Shown here in pieces: positions 24,141 to 31,800 of a DNA stretch of 37,974 nt. A program made the translations under genes and the position numbers. Position 1 is the first letter of the stretch; the number at the start of each line of letters is the position of its first letter. The DNA comes from Actinobacteria bacterium ATB1 (GTDB lineage: Bacteria; Actinomycetota; Acidimicrobiia; UBA2766): contig QWHP01000002.1 of NCBI GenBank assembly GCA_021404985.1, positions 1-37,974 on the forward strand, in the 5' to 3' direction. The notes beneath the pieces are model-generated. The model saw only the letters and a program-made list of their open reading frames with translations, made no database searches and was not told where the DNA came from.

Positions 24141-24902
24141 GTGGACCCCGAGGCCATCGCCTTCGGGACAGTCGCCTCCGTCGCCGAGAAGGCTGGCACC
24201 AGCACGCCCTCCGTAGTCCGGCTTTCAGCGGCCCTCGGCTTCCGGGGGTTTGCCGAGCTGCGCGACGCCGCGAGGGCAGAGCTGTCGATCCGTCTGAACA
24301 CCGACGCCGTCAGAGCCAGGACGGAACCACTCCCGGACCCGGTCTCTAGCCTTCTCGCCACAGAGGTCGAGAACGTGAGGGCGACCCTCGAGGGGCTCGA
24401 GGCAGGGAGGGTCGACGAGGTCGTGGCCTTGCTGGACGACGAGAGCCGCGCGATCTGGATTCTGCCGAGCACCCAAACCGAGGGGGTGGCGCTGCGTTTC
24501 GCCGACCAGTTGATGATCGTGCGCGACGGCGTGACGCTCCTCGAAGGGAGCGAGCTGCGTGTCATGTCGATGGTCGGGGCGCTGCGACGCGGAGACGCCT
24601 TCGTTTCCATGGACATCCGGCGCCACGAGCTTGCCACCTTGCGATGCCAGGCCGCCGCTGTCGAGAGAGGTGCAGTCCCGGTCGTCCTTGCCGGTTCGCT
24701 GCCGGTGGCCCTCGACACGGCGGGGGGCCACATACTCGCGTTCTCGGGCAAGGCGGTGGGACCGTTCGACTCACTCGTGGGGCTGACCGTGCTCACCACG
24801 TTGCTGGTCAACCAGCTGGTCGATCGACGCCGGCCGGGATCGGCTCGGCGCCTGTCCGGCCTGGAACGCACGTGGACCACCGCCGGGCTCTTCGAGGCGT
24901 GA
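24141..24902 (+). CDS. RpiR-family transcriptional regulator (HTH plus SIS domain)
   Basis: At least 253 aa. The N-terminal HTH shows IAFGTVASVAEKAGTSTPSV followed by VRLSAALGFRGFAELRDA, as in RpiR regulators. A SIS sugar-isomerase domain follows (about 90-235; AIWILPSTQTEGVALRFADQ, VGALRRGDAFVSMDI). RpiR proteins sense phosphosugars or related metabolites. The first in-frame standard start is GTG 24141, but RpiR-like sequence continues upstream in the same frame (ARTISARLAGTSLPPALRRV) to about 24066 with no ATG, GTG or TTG before a stop at 24021. The true start may be a rare codon (ATC 24048), or the 5' end is damaged. The stop overlaps the aldolase GTG. Confidence 0.75.
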   Translation: MDPEAIAFGTVASVAEKAGTSTPSVVRLSAALGFRGFAELRDAARAELSIRLNTDAVRARTEPLPDPVSSLLATEVENVRATLEGLEAGRVDEVVALLDDESRAIWILPSTQTEGVALRFADQLMIVRDGVTLLEGSELRVMSMVGALRRGDAFVSMDIRRHELATLRCQAAAVERGAVPVVLAGSLPVALDTAGGHILAFSGKAVGPFDSLVGLTVLTTLLVNQLVDRRRPGSARRLSGLERTWTTAGLFEA

Positions 24903-25987
24903 CAGACTGGAGATCCGTGCCCGACCTGCTTCCGACACCACCAGACGGCTCCTTCGCCAGCGACAACTCGGCGGGTGTCTCGCCGGAGGTTCTCGCTGCG
25001 CTGTCCGCAGCGAACGCGGGCACGGCCCTTGCCTACGGCGAGGACTCCTGGACACGTCGAGCGGACACGGCCCTGCGTGACTCCTTCGGCGCTCCGGTCG
25101 AGAGCGTCGCGTGTTGGGGTGGGACGGGGGCGAACGTCGTTGCCCTGGCCACGGTCCTGAGACCCTGGCAGGCGGTGATCTGTCCCGACAGCGCCCACAT
25201 CGTTGTCGACGAGTGTGGCGCCCCCGCGCGGTTCACGGGCGCGACGATTGTCCCCGTGCGGACTGTCGACGGGAAGCTGACGCCGGACGCCGTGGATCCT
25301 TACCTCGAGTGGCTCGGCAGCGAGCACCACCCGCAACCTGCGCTGGTGTCGATCAGCCAGGTGACCGAGATGGGAACCGTCCATTCGACCGATGAGATCG
25401 GTGACCTCTGCGAGCACGCGCACGCGAACGGTCTCCTCGTGCACGTCGACGGTGCCAGAATTGCGAACGCCCTCGCTGCCACCGGGTCCGACCTGCCTTC
25501 GATGGTTCGCGACACGGGGGTGGACCTGATGACTCTTGGGTTCACGAAGACCGGGTCGATGTACGGTGAGGTCGTGGTGTTCCTGAGACCCGAGCTCGCG
25601 GAGCAGGCAGTGTTCGTGCGCAAACAGGCGGGACAGCTCGCGTCCAAGAGCCGTTTCATCGCGGCGCAAGTCCTGGCGATGCTCGAGGACGACCTCTGGC
25701 TGCGCAACGCTCGCCGCGCCAACGAGATGGCGGAGCGGCTGGCGGATGCCGTGTCCGGCGTCCCGGGGGTGAAGCTCGTGAGACGGCCTGAAGCAAACTC
25801 CGTATTCGTCACGATTCCCGGGGAGGCGATCGCCCCTCTTCAGGACTGGTCGTTCTTCTGGGAGTGGGACCTCGGCGCCTCACTCGTCCGGTGGATGACG
25901 AGCTTCGCCACGACCGAGGAAGACGTAGCCCGTTTCGCTGCCGGGGTCCGCGCCATCGTCGCTCCCCACGTGCCCCGAGACTCGTAA
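24899..25987 (+). CDS. Threonine aldolase/beta-eliminating lyase-family PLP enzyme
   Basis: 362 aa, fold-type I PLP enzyme. The family cleaves L-threonine or other beta-hydroxy amino acids to glycine and an aldehyde. Landmarks are FASDNSAGVSPEVLAALSAA, WGGTGANVVALA, LVSISQVTEMGTVHS and LVHVDGARIANALA. The PLP lysine Lys217 sits in LGFTKTGSMYGEVVVF, and KQAGQLASKSRFIAAQ follows. The GTG at 24899 overlaps the RpiR stop (GTGA), suggesting co-translation with the regulator; GTG 24917 has a GGAG 4 nt upstream and is an alternative. Its coupling to the regulator of the decaying enolase/amidohydrolase operon hints at a shared amino-acid-derived substrate, but this is not shown. Repeat copy C starts 9 nt after the stop. 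Confidence 0.87.
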   Translation: MTDWRSVPDLLPTPPDGSFASDNSAGVSPEVLAALSAANAGTALAYGEDSWTRRADTALRDSFGAPVESVACWGGTGANVVALATVLRPWQAVICPDSAHIVVDECGAPARFTGATIVPVRTVDGKLTPDAVDPYLEWLGSEHHPQPALVSISQVTEMGTVHSTDEIGDLCEHAHANGLLVHVDGARIANALAATGSDLPSMVRDTGVDLMTLGFTKTGSMYGEVVVFLRPELAEQAVFVRKQAGQLASKSRFIAAQVLAMLEDDLWLRNARRANEMAERLADAVSGVPGVKLVRRPEANSVFVTIPGEAIAPLQDWSFFWEWDLGASLVRWMTSFATTEEDVARFAAGVRAIVAPHVPRDS

Positions 25988-25995
25988 CCAACCCC

Positions 25996-26042
25996 ACGTG
26001 GGCGGATCCAACCACCACATAGTTGCCCAAATCCGCCCACGT
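25996..26042. repeat. 47-bp palindromic repeat, copy C (perfect arms)
   Basis: ACGTGGGCGGAT (25996-26007) and ATCCGCCCACGT (26031-26042) are perfect reverse complements around a 23-nt spacer beginning ccaaccaccacatag. This is the cleanest of the three copies. It lies between the threonine aldolase-like gene and the converging PPOX pseudogene. The sequence just right of the arm (GTCGC) is shared with copy A. Confidence 0.85.
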
Positions 26043-26074
26043 CGCTGGCGGTCGGCCCACACGGGCCGTGGGAC

Positions 26075-26439
26075 TCACTCGGCCCAGGGGCCGACCCCTC
26101 CGATCCGGTCCACGCTTATGTGGATGACGTGTCCCGGCGGCGGGTTGTCGAATGGCGGGAACTTCACACCGGGACCGACGTAGACCTCAGCCAGCTCCTG
26201 CAGGAGCTCGCCGAGTTGGTTCCCTCGGCCTCGACGGTGAGGGCGACACGAGGGTCACGGGCGATGTTGGTCACCTTGCGGCCGCTCATGAGATGGGCGA
26301 TGACCACCTCGTCACCCTCGAGGCCGATCCAGACGAGGCTCACCTGCGGACTGCCGTCGGGATTGAGCGTTGTCAGGTGCCCCAGGCGTCCCGCCGTGAG
26401 CGCGTTCCGAACATCTTGGGTGAGCTTCGTGTCAGGCAT
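26075..26439 (-). pseudogene. PPOX/F420-type split-barrel protein, internal deletion and frameshift
   Basis: Starts with ATG 26439 as an intact-looking pyridoxamine-phosphate-oxidase-like or F420-binding protein: LTQDVRNALTAGRLGHLTTL, SPQVSLVWIG and MSGRKVTNIARDPRVALTV. After EAEGTN the family continues in a different frame with QLGELLQELAEVYVGPGVKF and GHVIHISVDRIGGVGPWAE. About 20 expected residues between the two pieces are absent, so there is a deletion with frame change near 26210-26225. An in-frame product would be only 91 aa. An intact but different PPOX-family gene lies at 36001-36573. Confidence 0.8.
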
Positions 26440-26511
26440 GGACCAACTATGGCACAAGGCGCGGAGAGCGGCACGAGTAGGACACACACGACCTCGAGCA
26501 CGGGGTACCGG

Positions 26512-27065
26512 TCAACTCTCGAGGTCGATATCGTCGGGCATCGGCCCAGCGGCCCCACGCGGCAGCGTCTCATACACCGCACGGCCACGAGGACTCCCGA
26601 CGCGGCCGTGACCGCTGCAACGGCGTAGATGGCGGCGGTCAGGCCGAGAACGTCGGCGACCACCCCGGCGAACAACGCGCCCACAGCGAACCCTCCGTCG
26701 CGCCACAGCCTGTAGACCCCGACAGCTCGCGCTCGCCAAGTCGGATGAGCCACATCCCCGACCACTGCCGGGAGCGTGGGGTACACCATCGCCGTTCCCG
26801 CACCGAGAAGAAACGCCCCCGTCGCCCACGTCCAGAATCCTTCCGTGGCGGCGACCAGCGCGAATCGTCGCGACTTGCGTGAGCCCTCCGACGATGAGCC
26901 ACTTTCGCCCTATGCGGTCCGACAGGCCTCCGGTGACGAGCTGTCCCAGCCCCCACGCGGCCCCGGGTAGAGCGCCGCGAGGATGCCGATGCTCGCCACC
27001 CAGAGCCCGGAGACCGCTAAGTGGAGGGAGAACAGCCTCCAGGCAAGCCCGTTGTTGAGGGTTGT
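26512..27065 (-). pseudogene. MFS transporter remnant (C-terminal half)
   Basis: Ordered pieces of a major-facilitator permease in changing frames: NNGLAWRLFSLHLAVSG and IGILAALYPG; then AWGLGQLVTGGLSDRIGRKW with LIVGGL; then FALVAATEGFWTWATGAFLL and AMVYPTLPAVVGDVAHP; then WRARAVGVYRLWRDGGFAVG and VADVLGLTAAIYAVAAVTAA; then a last frame ending AAGPMPDDIDLES. The first half of the transporter (about 200 residues) is missing, and homology ends abruptly near 27065 where a rhodanese fragment on the other strand begins. At least three frame changes are needed. Confidence 0.78.
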
Positions 27066-27069
27066 TAAC

Positions 27070-27168
27070 CATCCCGGCCTGCGAGCATGGGAGGACCTCA
27101 CCGCCGCCCTCGGCACCGAAGACTTGATCCTGCTCGACGTGCGACCCTTGGCCGAGTACGAGGCGGGA
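27070..27168 (+). pseudogene. Rhodanese-domain fragment on the opposite strand
   Basis: One plus-strand frame reads HPGLRAWEDLTAALGTED then LILLDVRPLAEYEAGP, matching the start of a rhodanese domain whose family continues DVRxxxEYxAGHIPGA. Homology stops at the AGH position, so the catalytic Cys loop is absent. It lies wedged between the MFS remnant and the TfoX remnant, both of which read on the minus strand. It looks like a rearranged scrap. Confidence 0.6.
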
Positions 27169-27454
27169 CCATGTCGCGAGATCCTCGTACTCGGACAAGC
27201 CTTCGAGGGCAACGTAGACGAAGCCCTTCATCGACCTCCCCGTGAAGTCCATCTCACGCGCATGCGGAAACTCCAAGGCGTCCTCCCGTGCGTCAGGACC
27301 GACGCGCGCCATGAGCTCGCCACCCACGACCCCCATGGCCATGTTGCCGTGGCAGAGGAAGGCGAGCCCGCCGAACATCTTCCGCTCCGACAGGGTCGTC
27401 GACATGTGCCGTGGCGGCCCGGACCCGTTCGGCCAAGCACTCGTCGTAGACCGT
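27169..27454 (-). pseudogene. TfoX N-terminal-domain protein remnant
   Basis: Most of a TfoX_N-domain protein is visible. One frame gives VYDECLAERVRAATAHVDD, and after a frame change come LSERKMFGGLAFLCHGNMAM, GGELMARVGPDAREDALEF, REMDFTGRSMKGFVYVALEG and LSEYEDLATW. The expected initiator is replaced by ACG (27454-27452) before GTC TAC GAC. The C-terminus runs straight into the inverted rhodanese scrap. Lost start plus frameshift make this a pseudogene. TfoX_N proteins in actinomycetes are of unknown function. Confidence 0.75.
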
Positions 27455-27485
27455 GCGGCGAGAGTATCAGCGCGCACCTCTTGCC

Positions 27486-27662
27486 TCAGCGGCACACATC
27501 TTCCAGGAAGTCGAAGACGCGTTCGTCCCGCAGGCTCTGCACCGCTGGTTCACAGTGCCAGTCCGCGCCCTCGTCGCTCGAGAAATGGGGATGCACTTCT
27601 CGCAGCGGAGGGTCTCGTAGAACCGCCTGGACTGGCTTGGGTGATGCGTGCAGGCTGCGGGG
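27486..27662 (-). other. Unassigned stretch, possible C-terminal gene scrap
   Basis: An open minus-strand frame ends at TGA 27488-27486 with the coding-looking sequence DWHCEPAVQSLRDERVFDFL followed by EDVCR. It has no convincing start: the only GTG gives about 35 codons, and the frame begins just after the SDR stop. I recognise no family. It may be the tail of another lost gene in this degraded region. Confidence 0.3.
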
Positions 27663-28460
27663 TCACTTCACGGCCTGGAGCGACCACTTCATCCCGACGC
27701 TCTCACCGCCGTCGACGGCGATCGCCTGACCCGTGACGAAACTCGCCTCGTCGCTCGCCAGCCAGGCCGCGACAGCCGAGACGTCGTCGACGGTGCCGGC
27801 CCGGCCCATCGGCGGCCGGAACGCCATCATCTGCTCGATCTGCTCGACCTGATCTGCGTTCGCGTCACCGGCACCGAAGAGCCCGAGGACCATGTTCGTG
27901 GCAACGCCACCGGGACAGATGGCGTTCACGCGGACGCCCCGCTCACCCAGTTCGAGCGCGGCTCGTTTCGTGAGGTGCACGAGTGCCGCCTTCGCCGTCC
28001 CGTAGACATGGGGCCCGTTCCCCGGCTCGAGCGCCGCAACGCTGGCCGTGCTGACGATTGAACCGCTGCCCTGCTCGACCATGACCGCCCCGGCATGTTT
28101 CATGCCGAAGAACGCACCGCGCAGGAGGAGCGCCATTGTCGCATCCCAGTCCTCGGCTGCGATGTCGAGGATCGAACCTCGCACTCCGATCGCCCCGGCG
28201 TTGTTGCACATGACGTCGAGCCGGCCGTGGCGCGCGACGGCCGAGGCGACGAGGTCTGCCACATCTGCCTCGACCGTCACGTCGCATCGCTCGAAGGTTG
28301 CGGCTGACCCTAACGCAGCCGCCGCCTCCTCTCCCTCCCCGACGAGGACGTCACCGAGCACGACCTTGGCACCCTCCTCGAGAAAGCGTCCGGCCATCCC
28401 GAAGCCCAGGCCTCGGGCCCCGCCGGTGACGACGGCGACCTTCCCGTCGAGTAGCCCCAT
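27663..28460 (-). CDS. Short-chain dehydrogenase/reductase (SDR)
   Basis: A 265-aa classical SDR, an NAD(P)-dependent oxidoreductase. The nucleotide motif is TGGARGLGFGMA (about 13-24). CNNAGAIG (about 85-92) is the NNAG strand. The catalytic residues are Ser in GSIVSTASVAAL, Tyr in HVYGTAKAALVHL and Lys four residues on, and the C-terminal core has RVNAICPGG. Asp in LGDVLV at the end of beta2 favours NAD(H). ATG 28460 has AGGAG about 7 nt upstream. It is the last gene of the six-gene minus-strand operon, 46 nt after the secreted duplicated-domain gene. The substrate is unknown, but it is probably a hydroxyl/keto group on the same lipid or terpenoid as the other cluster enzymes. Confidence 0.88.
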   Translation of the reverse strand: MGLLDGKVAVVTGGARGLGFGMAGRFLEEGAKVVLGDVLVGEGEEAAAALGSAATFERCDVTVEADVADLVASAVARHGRLDVMCNNAGAIGVRGSILDIAAEDWDATMALLLRGAFFGMKHAGAVMVEQGSGSIVSTASVAALEPGNGPHVYGTAKAALVHLTKRAALELGERGVRVNAICPGGVATNMVLGLFGAGDANADQVEQIEQMMAFRPPMGRAGTVDDVSAVAAWLASDEASFVTGQAIAVDGGESVGMKWSLQAVK

Positions 28461-28506
28461 GTGTGCTCTCCTCTCGTCGGGCGACCCCGCCGGTGCGGGG
28501 GCGGTA

Positions 28507-30261
28507 TCAGAGCTTGTTCAAGTTCCACCACGGATTGACGACGAGGTCGTAGGCATCCTGGTGCACCCAGACGCGATCCGGGTCACCGTCGAGGAACTGG
28601 GCCCACTGGCTGGTGTCGGCGACGGAGACGCTGCCGGGGTCGAGCGAGATCAGCTCGGCGTTGAACAGGGACCCGTCGTAATAGACACGGTCGGCAATGC
28701 CGTTCGTCCAGTACGTGAGGTCCTTCGCCGCGGCCCAGTCGCGGGACGCGAGGACGGTGGTCCTAGAACCCACGGGCGGGAGGGTGAACGAAGATGTGAA
28801 GGCCGTCGAGCCCGAGCCGACCGTCGTGTCCACGACGTCCGCGCCGAAGGTGTGCGTCAGCGGGTATGGGTTCGCGAAGAGGTTCACCGGGTCGAGGGCA
28901 CGTTCGCTGGCCCGTGACTCGATCACCAGGGAACGCGTGGCTACGCCGTCGGTGACGTACGTGGTCCATTGCGCCCGCAATCCCGGTGAGGCGCCGGCGA
29001 GCTTGAAGACGTTGAGGCTCAGCCAGTGATCCGCCTCCGTGTCGTCATCCTGAAGGCGAACGGGTGCAAGGGAGAGATTCGGCGGGAGGTCGAGGGCGGC
29101 CTCGAGCGCAGCGAGTTCATCGTCGGGGATACGCCAGTGCCAGTAGACCGACGGTGGAGTCTCCTCGATTGTCGACCGCACGGTCGGCTCGCCCTGGCCG
29201 GTGTAGATGTTCATGGCGTTGAGAAGTGCGAATCCGCCGTACATCTGGTTCTTGAACCCGAGCAGCGATCCACGCGTGCTCGGCGGAACGCGACCGTCGG
29301 GCTCCGTGACGTTCCACCAGGGTCCGATGACGAACTCGAGGTCGTCGAGGTACACGAGCACGTGTCCCGGTACAGGGTCGATGAAGGGCACCCAGTCCGA
29401 GTCGTCGTCGATCGTGACGTCGGCGAGGTCGACCGAGATCATCTGTGCGCTGTGCGCCTTGGCGTTGTGGAAGGCATGGTCGTTCACGCCGTTCTTCCAG
29501 TAGATGAAGTCGTTCGCCGCGACCCACTCGCGTGTCGGCACGACGTACTGGCGATCCGGGGGATCAGGGAGCGCTATCTCGGACGTGAAGAAGTTCTTCG
29601 GGGTCAGCTTCGGAAGGAAGCCGAAGAGGAGCTCCGTGCGCTTCATCGCGGTTCGGATGACGGAGTCCGACCCGAGCGCGTGGGTGAAGGGTTCCGGGAA
29701 CGCCAGTGGGCCGACCGGGTCGACCGAGCCCTTTGCAGCGCGGGCGCGGACGATCATGAAGCGGGGCGATCCTGACCCGTCGTTGACGTAGGTGGACCAT
29801 TCGGCGCGCAGACCCGTCGTTATCCCCCGCACGCTGTACACGTTGAGGCTCAACCAGTATCTCGGGACGGGATCACTCTCGAGTATCCGGACCTTCGCCA
29901 GGGAGAAGGCCGTGGGAAGCGGGATCGAGGCAGCGAAGGCGGCTGCCTGGTCGTCGGGGATGACGTAGTTCACGAATATCGAGTTCGGGGAGTCGACGAC
30001 CGTGAAGTCGATGATCGGCTGCTGCAGTCCGGCCGAGATCCTGTTGGCATCCTGGAGCGCCATCGAGCCGTAGTGCTCCCGCTTGATGTTCTTGCGCTGT
30101 GCCTTCTCGGTCGGGGTGAGCGCGTCCGCCGACGCGGCCGTCGACGGCATGAGCGTCGCGGCGAGGATCGCGAGCACCGCGACCAAGGCGATCCAGGCGC
30201 TGCGTCGTGGACGGCTCGCGGGTGTCCGGTTCCGGTCCTGTCTCATATTCCCCACTGTCAT
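28507..30261 (-). CDS. Secreted protein with two tandem copies of an unrecognised domain
   Basis: 584 aa from ATG 30261 (GGAGG 4 nt upstream; ATG 30291 and 30246 are alternatives). A signal peptide has RPRR, then SAWIALVAVLAILAATLM, with cleavage near ASADA. The rest is two homologous domains, about 64-315 and 341-584. Matching positions include YGSMALQDAN with YGGFALLNAM, YVIPDDQAAAF with WRIPDDELAAL, YWLSLNVYSVRG with HWLSLNVFKLAG, LRAEWSTYVNDG with LRAQWTTYVTDG, and DFIYWKNGVNDH with DLTYWTNGIADR. I do not recognise the domain; the LSLNV...LRA.W.TYV core faintly recalls acetoacetate decarboxylase-like barrels. As the only exported product of the operon it may bind or carry the substrate. 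Confidence 0.85.
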   Translation of the reverse strand: MTVGNMRQDRNRTPASRPRRSAWIALVAVLAILAATLMPSTAASADALTPTEKAQRKNIKREHYGSMALQDANRISAGLQQPIIDFTVVDSPNSIFVNYVIPDDQAAAFAASIPLPTAFSLAKVRILESDPVPRYWLSLNVYSVRGITTGLRAEWSTYVNDGSGSPRFMIVRARAAKGSVDPVGPLAFPEPFTHALGSDSVIRTAMKRTELLFGFLPKLTPKNFFTSEIALPDPPDRQYVVPTREWVAANDFIYWKNGVNDHAFHNAKAHSAQMISVDLADVTIDDDSDWVPFIDPVPGHVLVYLDDLEFVIGPWWNVTEPDGRVPPSTRGSLLGFKNQMYGGFALLNAMNIYTGQGEPTVRSTIEETPPSVYWHWRIPDDELAALEAALDLPPNLSLAPVRLQDDDTEADHWLSLNVFKLAGASPGLRAQWTTYVTDGVATRSLVIESRASERALDPVNLFANPYPLTHTFGADVVDTTVGSGSTAFTSSFTLPPVGSRTTVLASRDWAAAKDLTYWTNGIADRVYYDGSLFNAELISLDPGSVSVADTSQWAQFLDGDPDRVWVHQDAYDLVVNPWWNLNKL

Positions 30262-30312
30262 GGTTCCTCCCTCACGGTCGTTCCCTCTCATCCGATAGTT
30301 CTGCGGTCGTTT

Positions 30313-31296
30313 TCAGGCTGCGGCCAGCCGGCCCTCCTCCCGCAGCCAGGCAGCGACGTCATCGACGATGTCCCGCATAGACGGCGGGTCGTAGCCGAGC
30401 TCGGCGATCGCCTTGTCCGAGCACGTGTACCAACAGTGCGTCATCGCCAAGGCGAACGTCCTCGTGATAACGGGCGGCCTGCGCGTGATCGCAGCGACGG
30501 CCTCCAGCGCTGCGCCCACGGTCCAGAGTGCGGGCACCGGAAGGACGAACCGTGGCGGCGATCCGCCGGTGACCTCGGCGATGATGCGGGCCAGCTCCAT
30601 CTGCGGGGCGTTCTCGCCGCCGAGCAGATAGTTCTCGCCGGTACCGCCCCTCTCGTAGGCCGCGAGGTGGGCAAGCGCGACCGCGTGGTTGTGACAGTAA
30701 CTGGTGTCGGTCGGGAACACGAACGGAAGGCGGTTCCGGGCGATCTGTTCGAACAGGATCGTGAAGTTCGGATCCCTAGGTCCGAGGATCGCCGCCGGGT
30801 TGAGGATCACGGCGTCCAATCCCTTGTCCACCCCCGCCCGGACCTCGCACTCCCCGAGGTACTTCGTGCGGTCGTAGTTCACGGGTGAGTCGAGAGCCCG
30901 CGACGTCAGGCCTTCGTGAAGAGGCTCGTCCTGGCGGCCGTATGCGGCACCGCTCGACGTGTACACGAATCGACCTGCGCTGCGCTCGAGGGAGGCCTGC
31001 ACGAGGGCCCTTGTCCCGAGGACGTTGTCGCGGTACTGGGCGTCGAACTCCTTGGGCCAGAACGTGCTGTTGCCCGCGACGTGGAACACGCCGTCGACCC
31101 CGTGGGGCATCACTTTGGCGACGCTGGCGGCATCGTGCAGATCGGCTTCGACCCATTCGACCTCGCGTCCGGCGAGCGCGCTCCGGTCCGAGGTCGGCCT
31201 GCATGCCGCCGTGACGGTCCAGCCGGCGTCGAGGAGAACCATGGCGACCTCGGAGCCGACGAACCCCGACGCGCCTGTGACGAATGCGTGTGGCAT
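30313..31296 (-). CDS. NAD-dependent epimerase/dehydratase-family (3beta-HSD/DFR-like) protein
   Basis: A 327-aa extended SDR. The N-terminal AFVTGASGFVGSEVAMVLL holds the TGxxGxxG motif. VDGVFHVAGNSTFW, the Ser-rich strand FVYTSSGAAYG and the catalytic pair in NYDRTKYLGE (YxxxK) follow, then VILNPAAILGPRD. The pattern matches dihydroflavonol reductase/3beta-hydroxysteroid dehydrogenase-like enzymes acting on ring hydroxyls of hydrophobic compounds. ATG 31296 has GGAGG 7 nt upstream. It begins 11 nt after the SnoaL-like gene stop and precedes the secreted duplicated-domain gene by 51 nt. Substrate not determined. Confidence 0.88.
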   Translation of the reverse strand: MPHAFVTGASGFVGSEVAMVLLDAGWTVTAACRPTSDRSALAGREVEWVEADLHDAASVAKVMPHGVDGVFHVAGNSTFWPKEFDAQYRDNVLGTRALVQASLERSAGRFVYTSSGAAYGRQDEPLHEGLTSRALDSPVNYDRTKYLGECEVRAGVDKGLDAVILNPAAILGPRDPNFTILFEQIARNRLPFVFPTDTSYCHNHAVALAHLAAYERGGTGENYLLGGENAPQMELARIIAEVTGGSPPRFVLPVPALWTVGAALEAVAAITRRPPVITRTFALAMTHCWYTCSDKAIAELGYDPPSMRDIVDDVAAWLREEGRLAAA

Positions 31297-31307
31297 GACC
31301 GGCCTCC

Positions 31308-31751
31308 CTACTCCATGCTCCTGACGACGGCCCTGTAGGCCTTCGAGACGCGAGGGAACGCGTCGATCATGTCGCCCCATAGGTCGAAGTAGTCCCGATG
31401 GTCGACTACCAGGCAGTCGTCATCGAGCCTCAGCCGCGACGCGCCGTAGTTGCGCATGACGGGCATCTGACGCCTGGCTCTGAAAGCCATCGTCCACTCG
31501 ACGAAAATCACGTTTCCTTCCTGGACGGCCTCGTGGACGTCGCAGCTCAGCTCGGAGACTCGCTTCGGGAAGCGCAGCATCATCTCGATGACCGCGTCCC
31601 TGCCGTGGACCTCCTGGATGGCGTCCCGGAAACGGACATCGGGGTGGTAGTGCTCCCTGATGATCGACACGTCCACCCCCTCCCCGCTCGGTGACTTGCC
31701 GCGGAACGAGAACATGCGCCTTGCGGTCTCGACGTCGAACACTTCACCCAT
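31308..31751 (-). CDS. SnoaL-like/NTF2-fold protein
   Basis: A 147-aa cone-shaped NTF2-like barrel. Landmarks are IREHYHPDVRFRDAIQEVHG, RDAVIEMMLRFPKRV, VIFVEWTMAFRA and LRLDDDCLVVDHRDYFDLWG, typical of SnoaL-like cyclases, hydrolases and ketosteroid-isomerase relatives. The final helix FPRVSKAYRAVV is also usual. ATG 31751 has GAGGA 8 nt upstream. It lies 49 nt after the large double flavoprotein gene and 11 nt before the epimerase gene. This fold commonly does isomerisation, hydration or cyclisation of lipophilic substrates; the actual chemistry here is unknown. Confidence 0.85.
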   Translation of the reverse strand: MGEVFDVETARRMFSFRGKSPSGEGVDVSIIREHYHPDVRFRDAIQEVHGRDAVIEMMLRFPKRVSELSCDVHEAVQEGNVIFVEWTMAFRARRQMPVMRNYGASRLRLDDDCLVVDHRDYFDLWGDMIDAFPRVSKAYRAVVRSME

Positions 31752-31800
31752 CTTTGGGTCCTCACCTTCCTCGCTGCTGTGAATCCCTGTGTCGGGCCGA

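Noticed and set aside
12798..26042. The 47-bp palindromes as CRISPR repeats or intrinsic terminators
   Set aside because: Copies are kilobases apart with no spacer array and no cas genes, and no T-rich run follows the stems.
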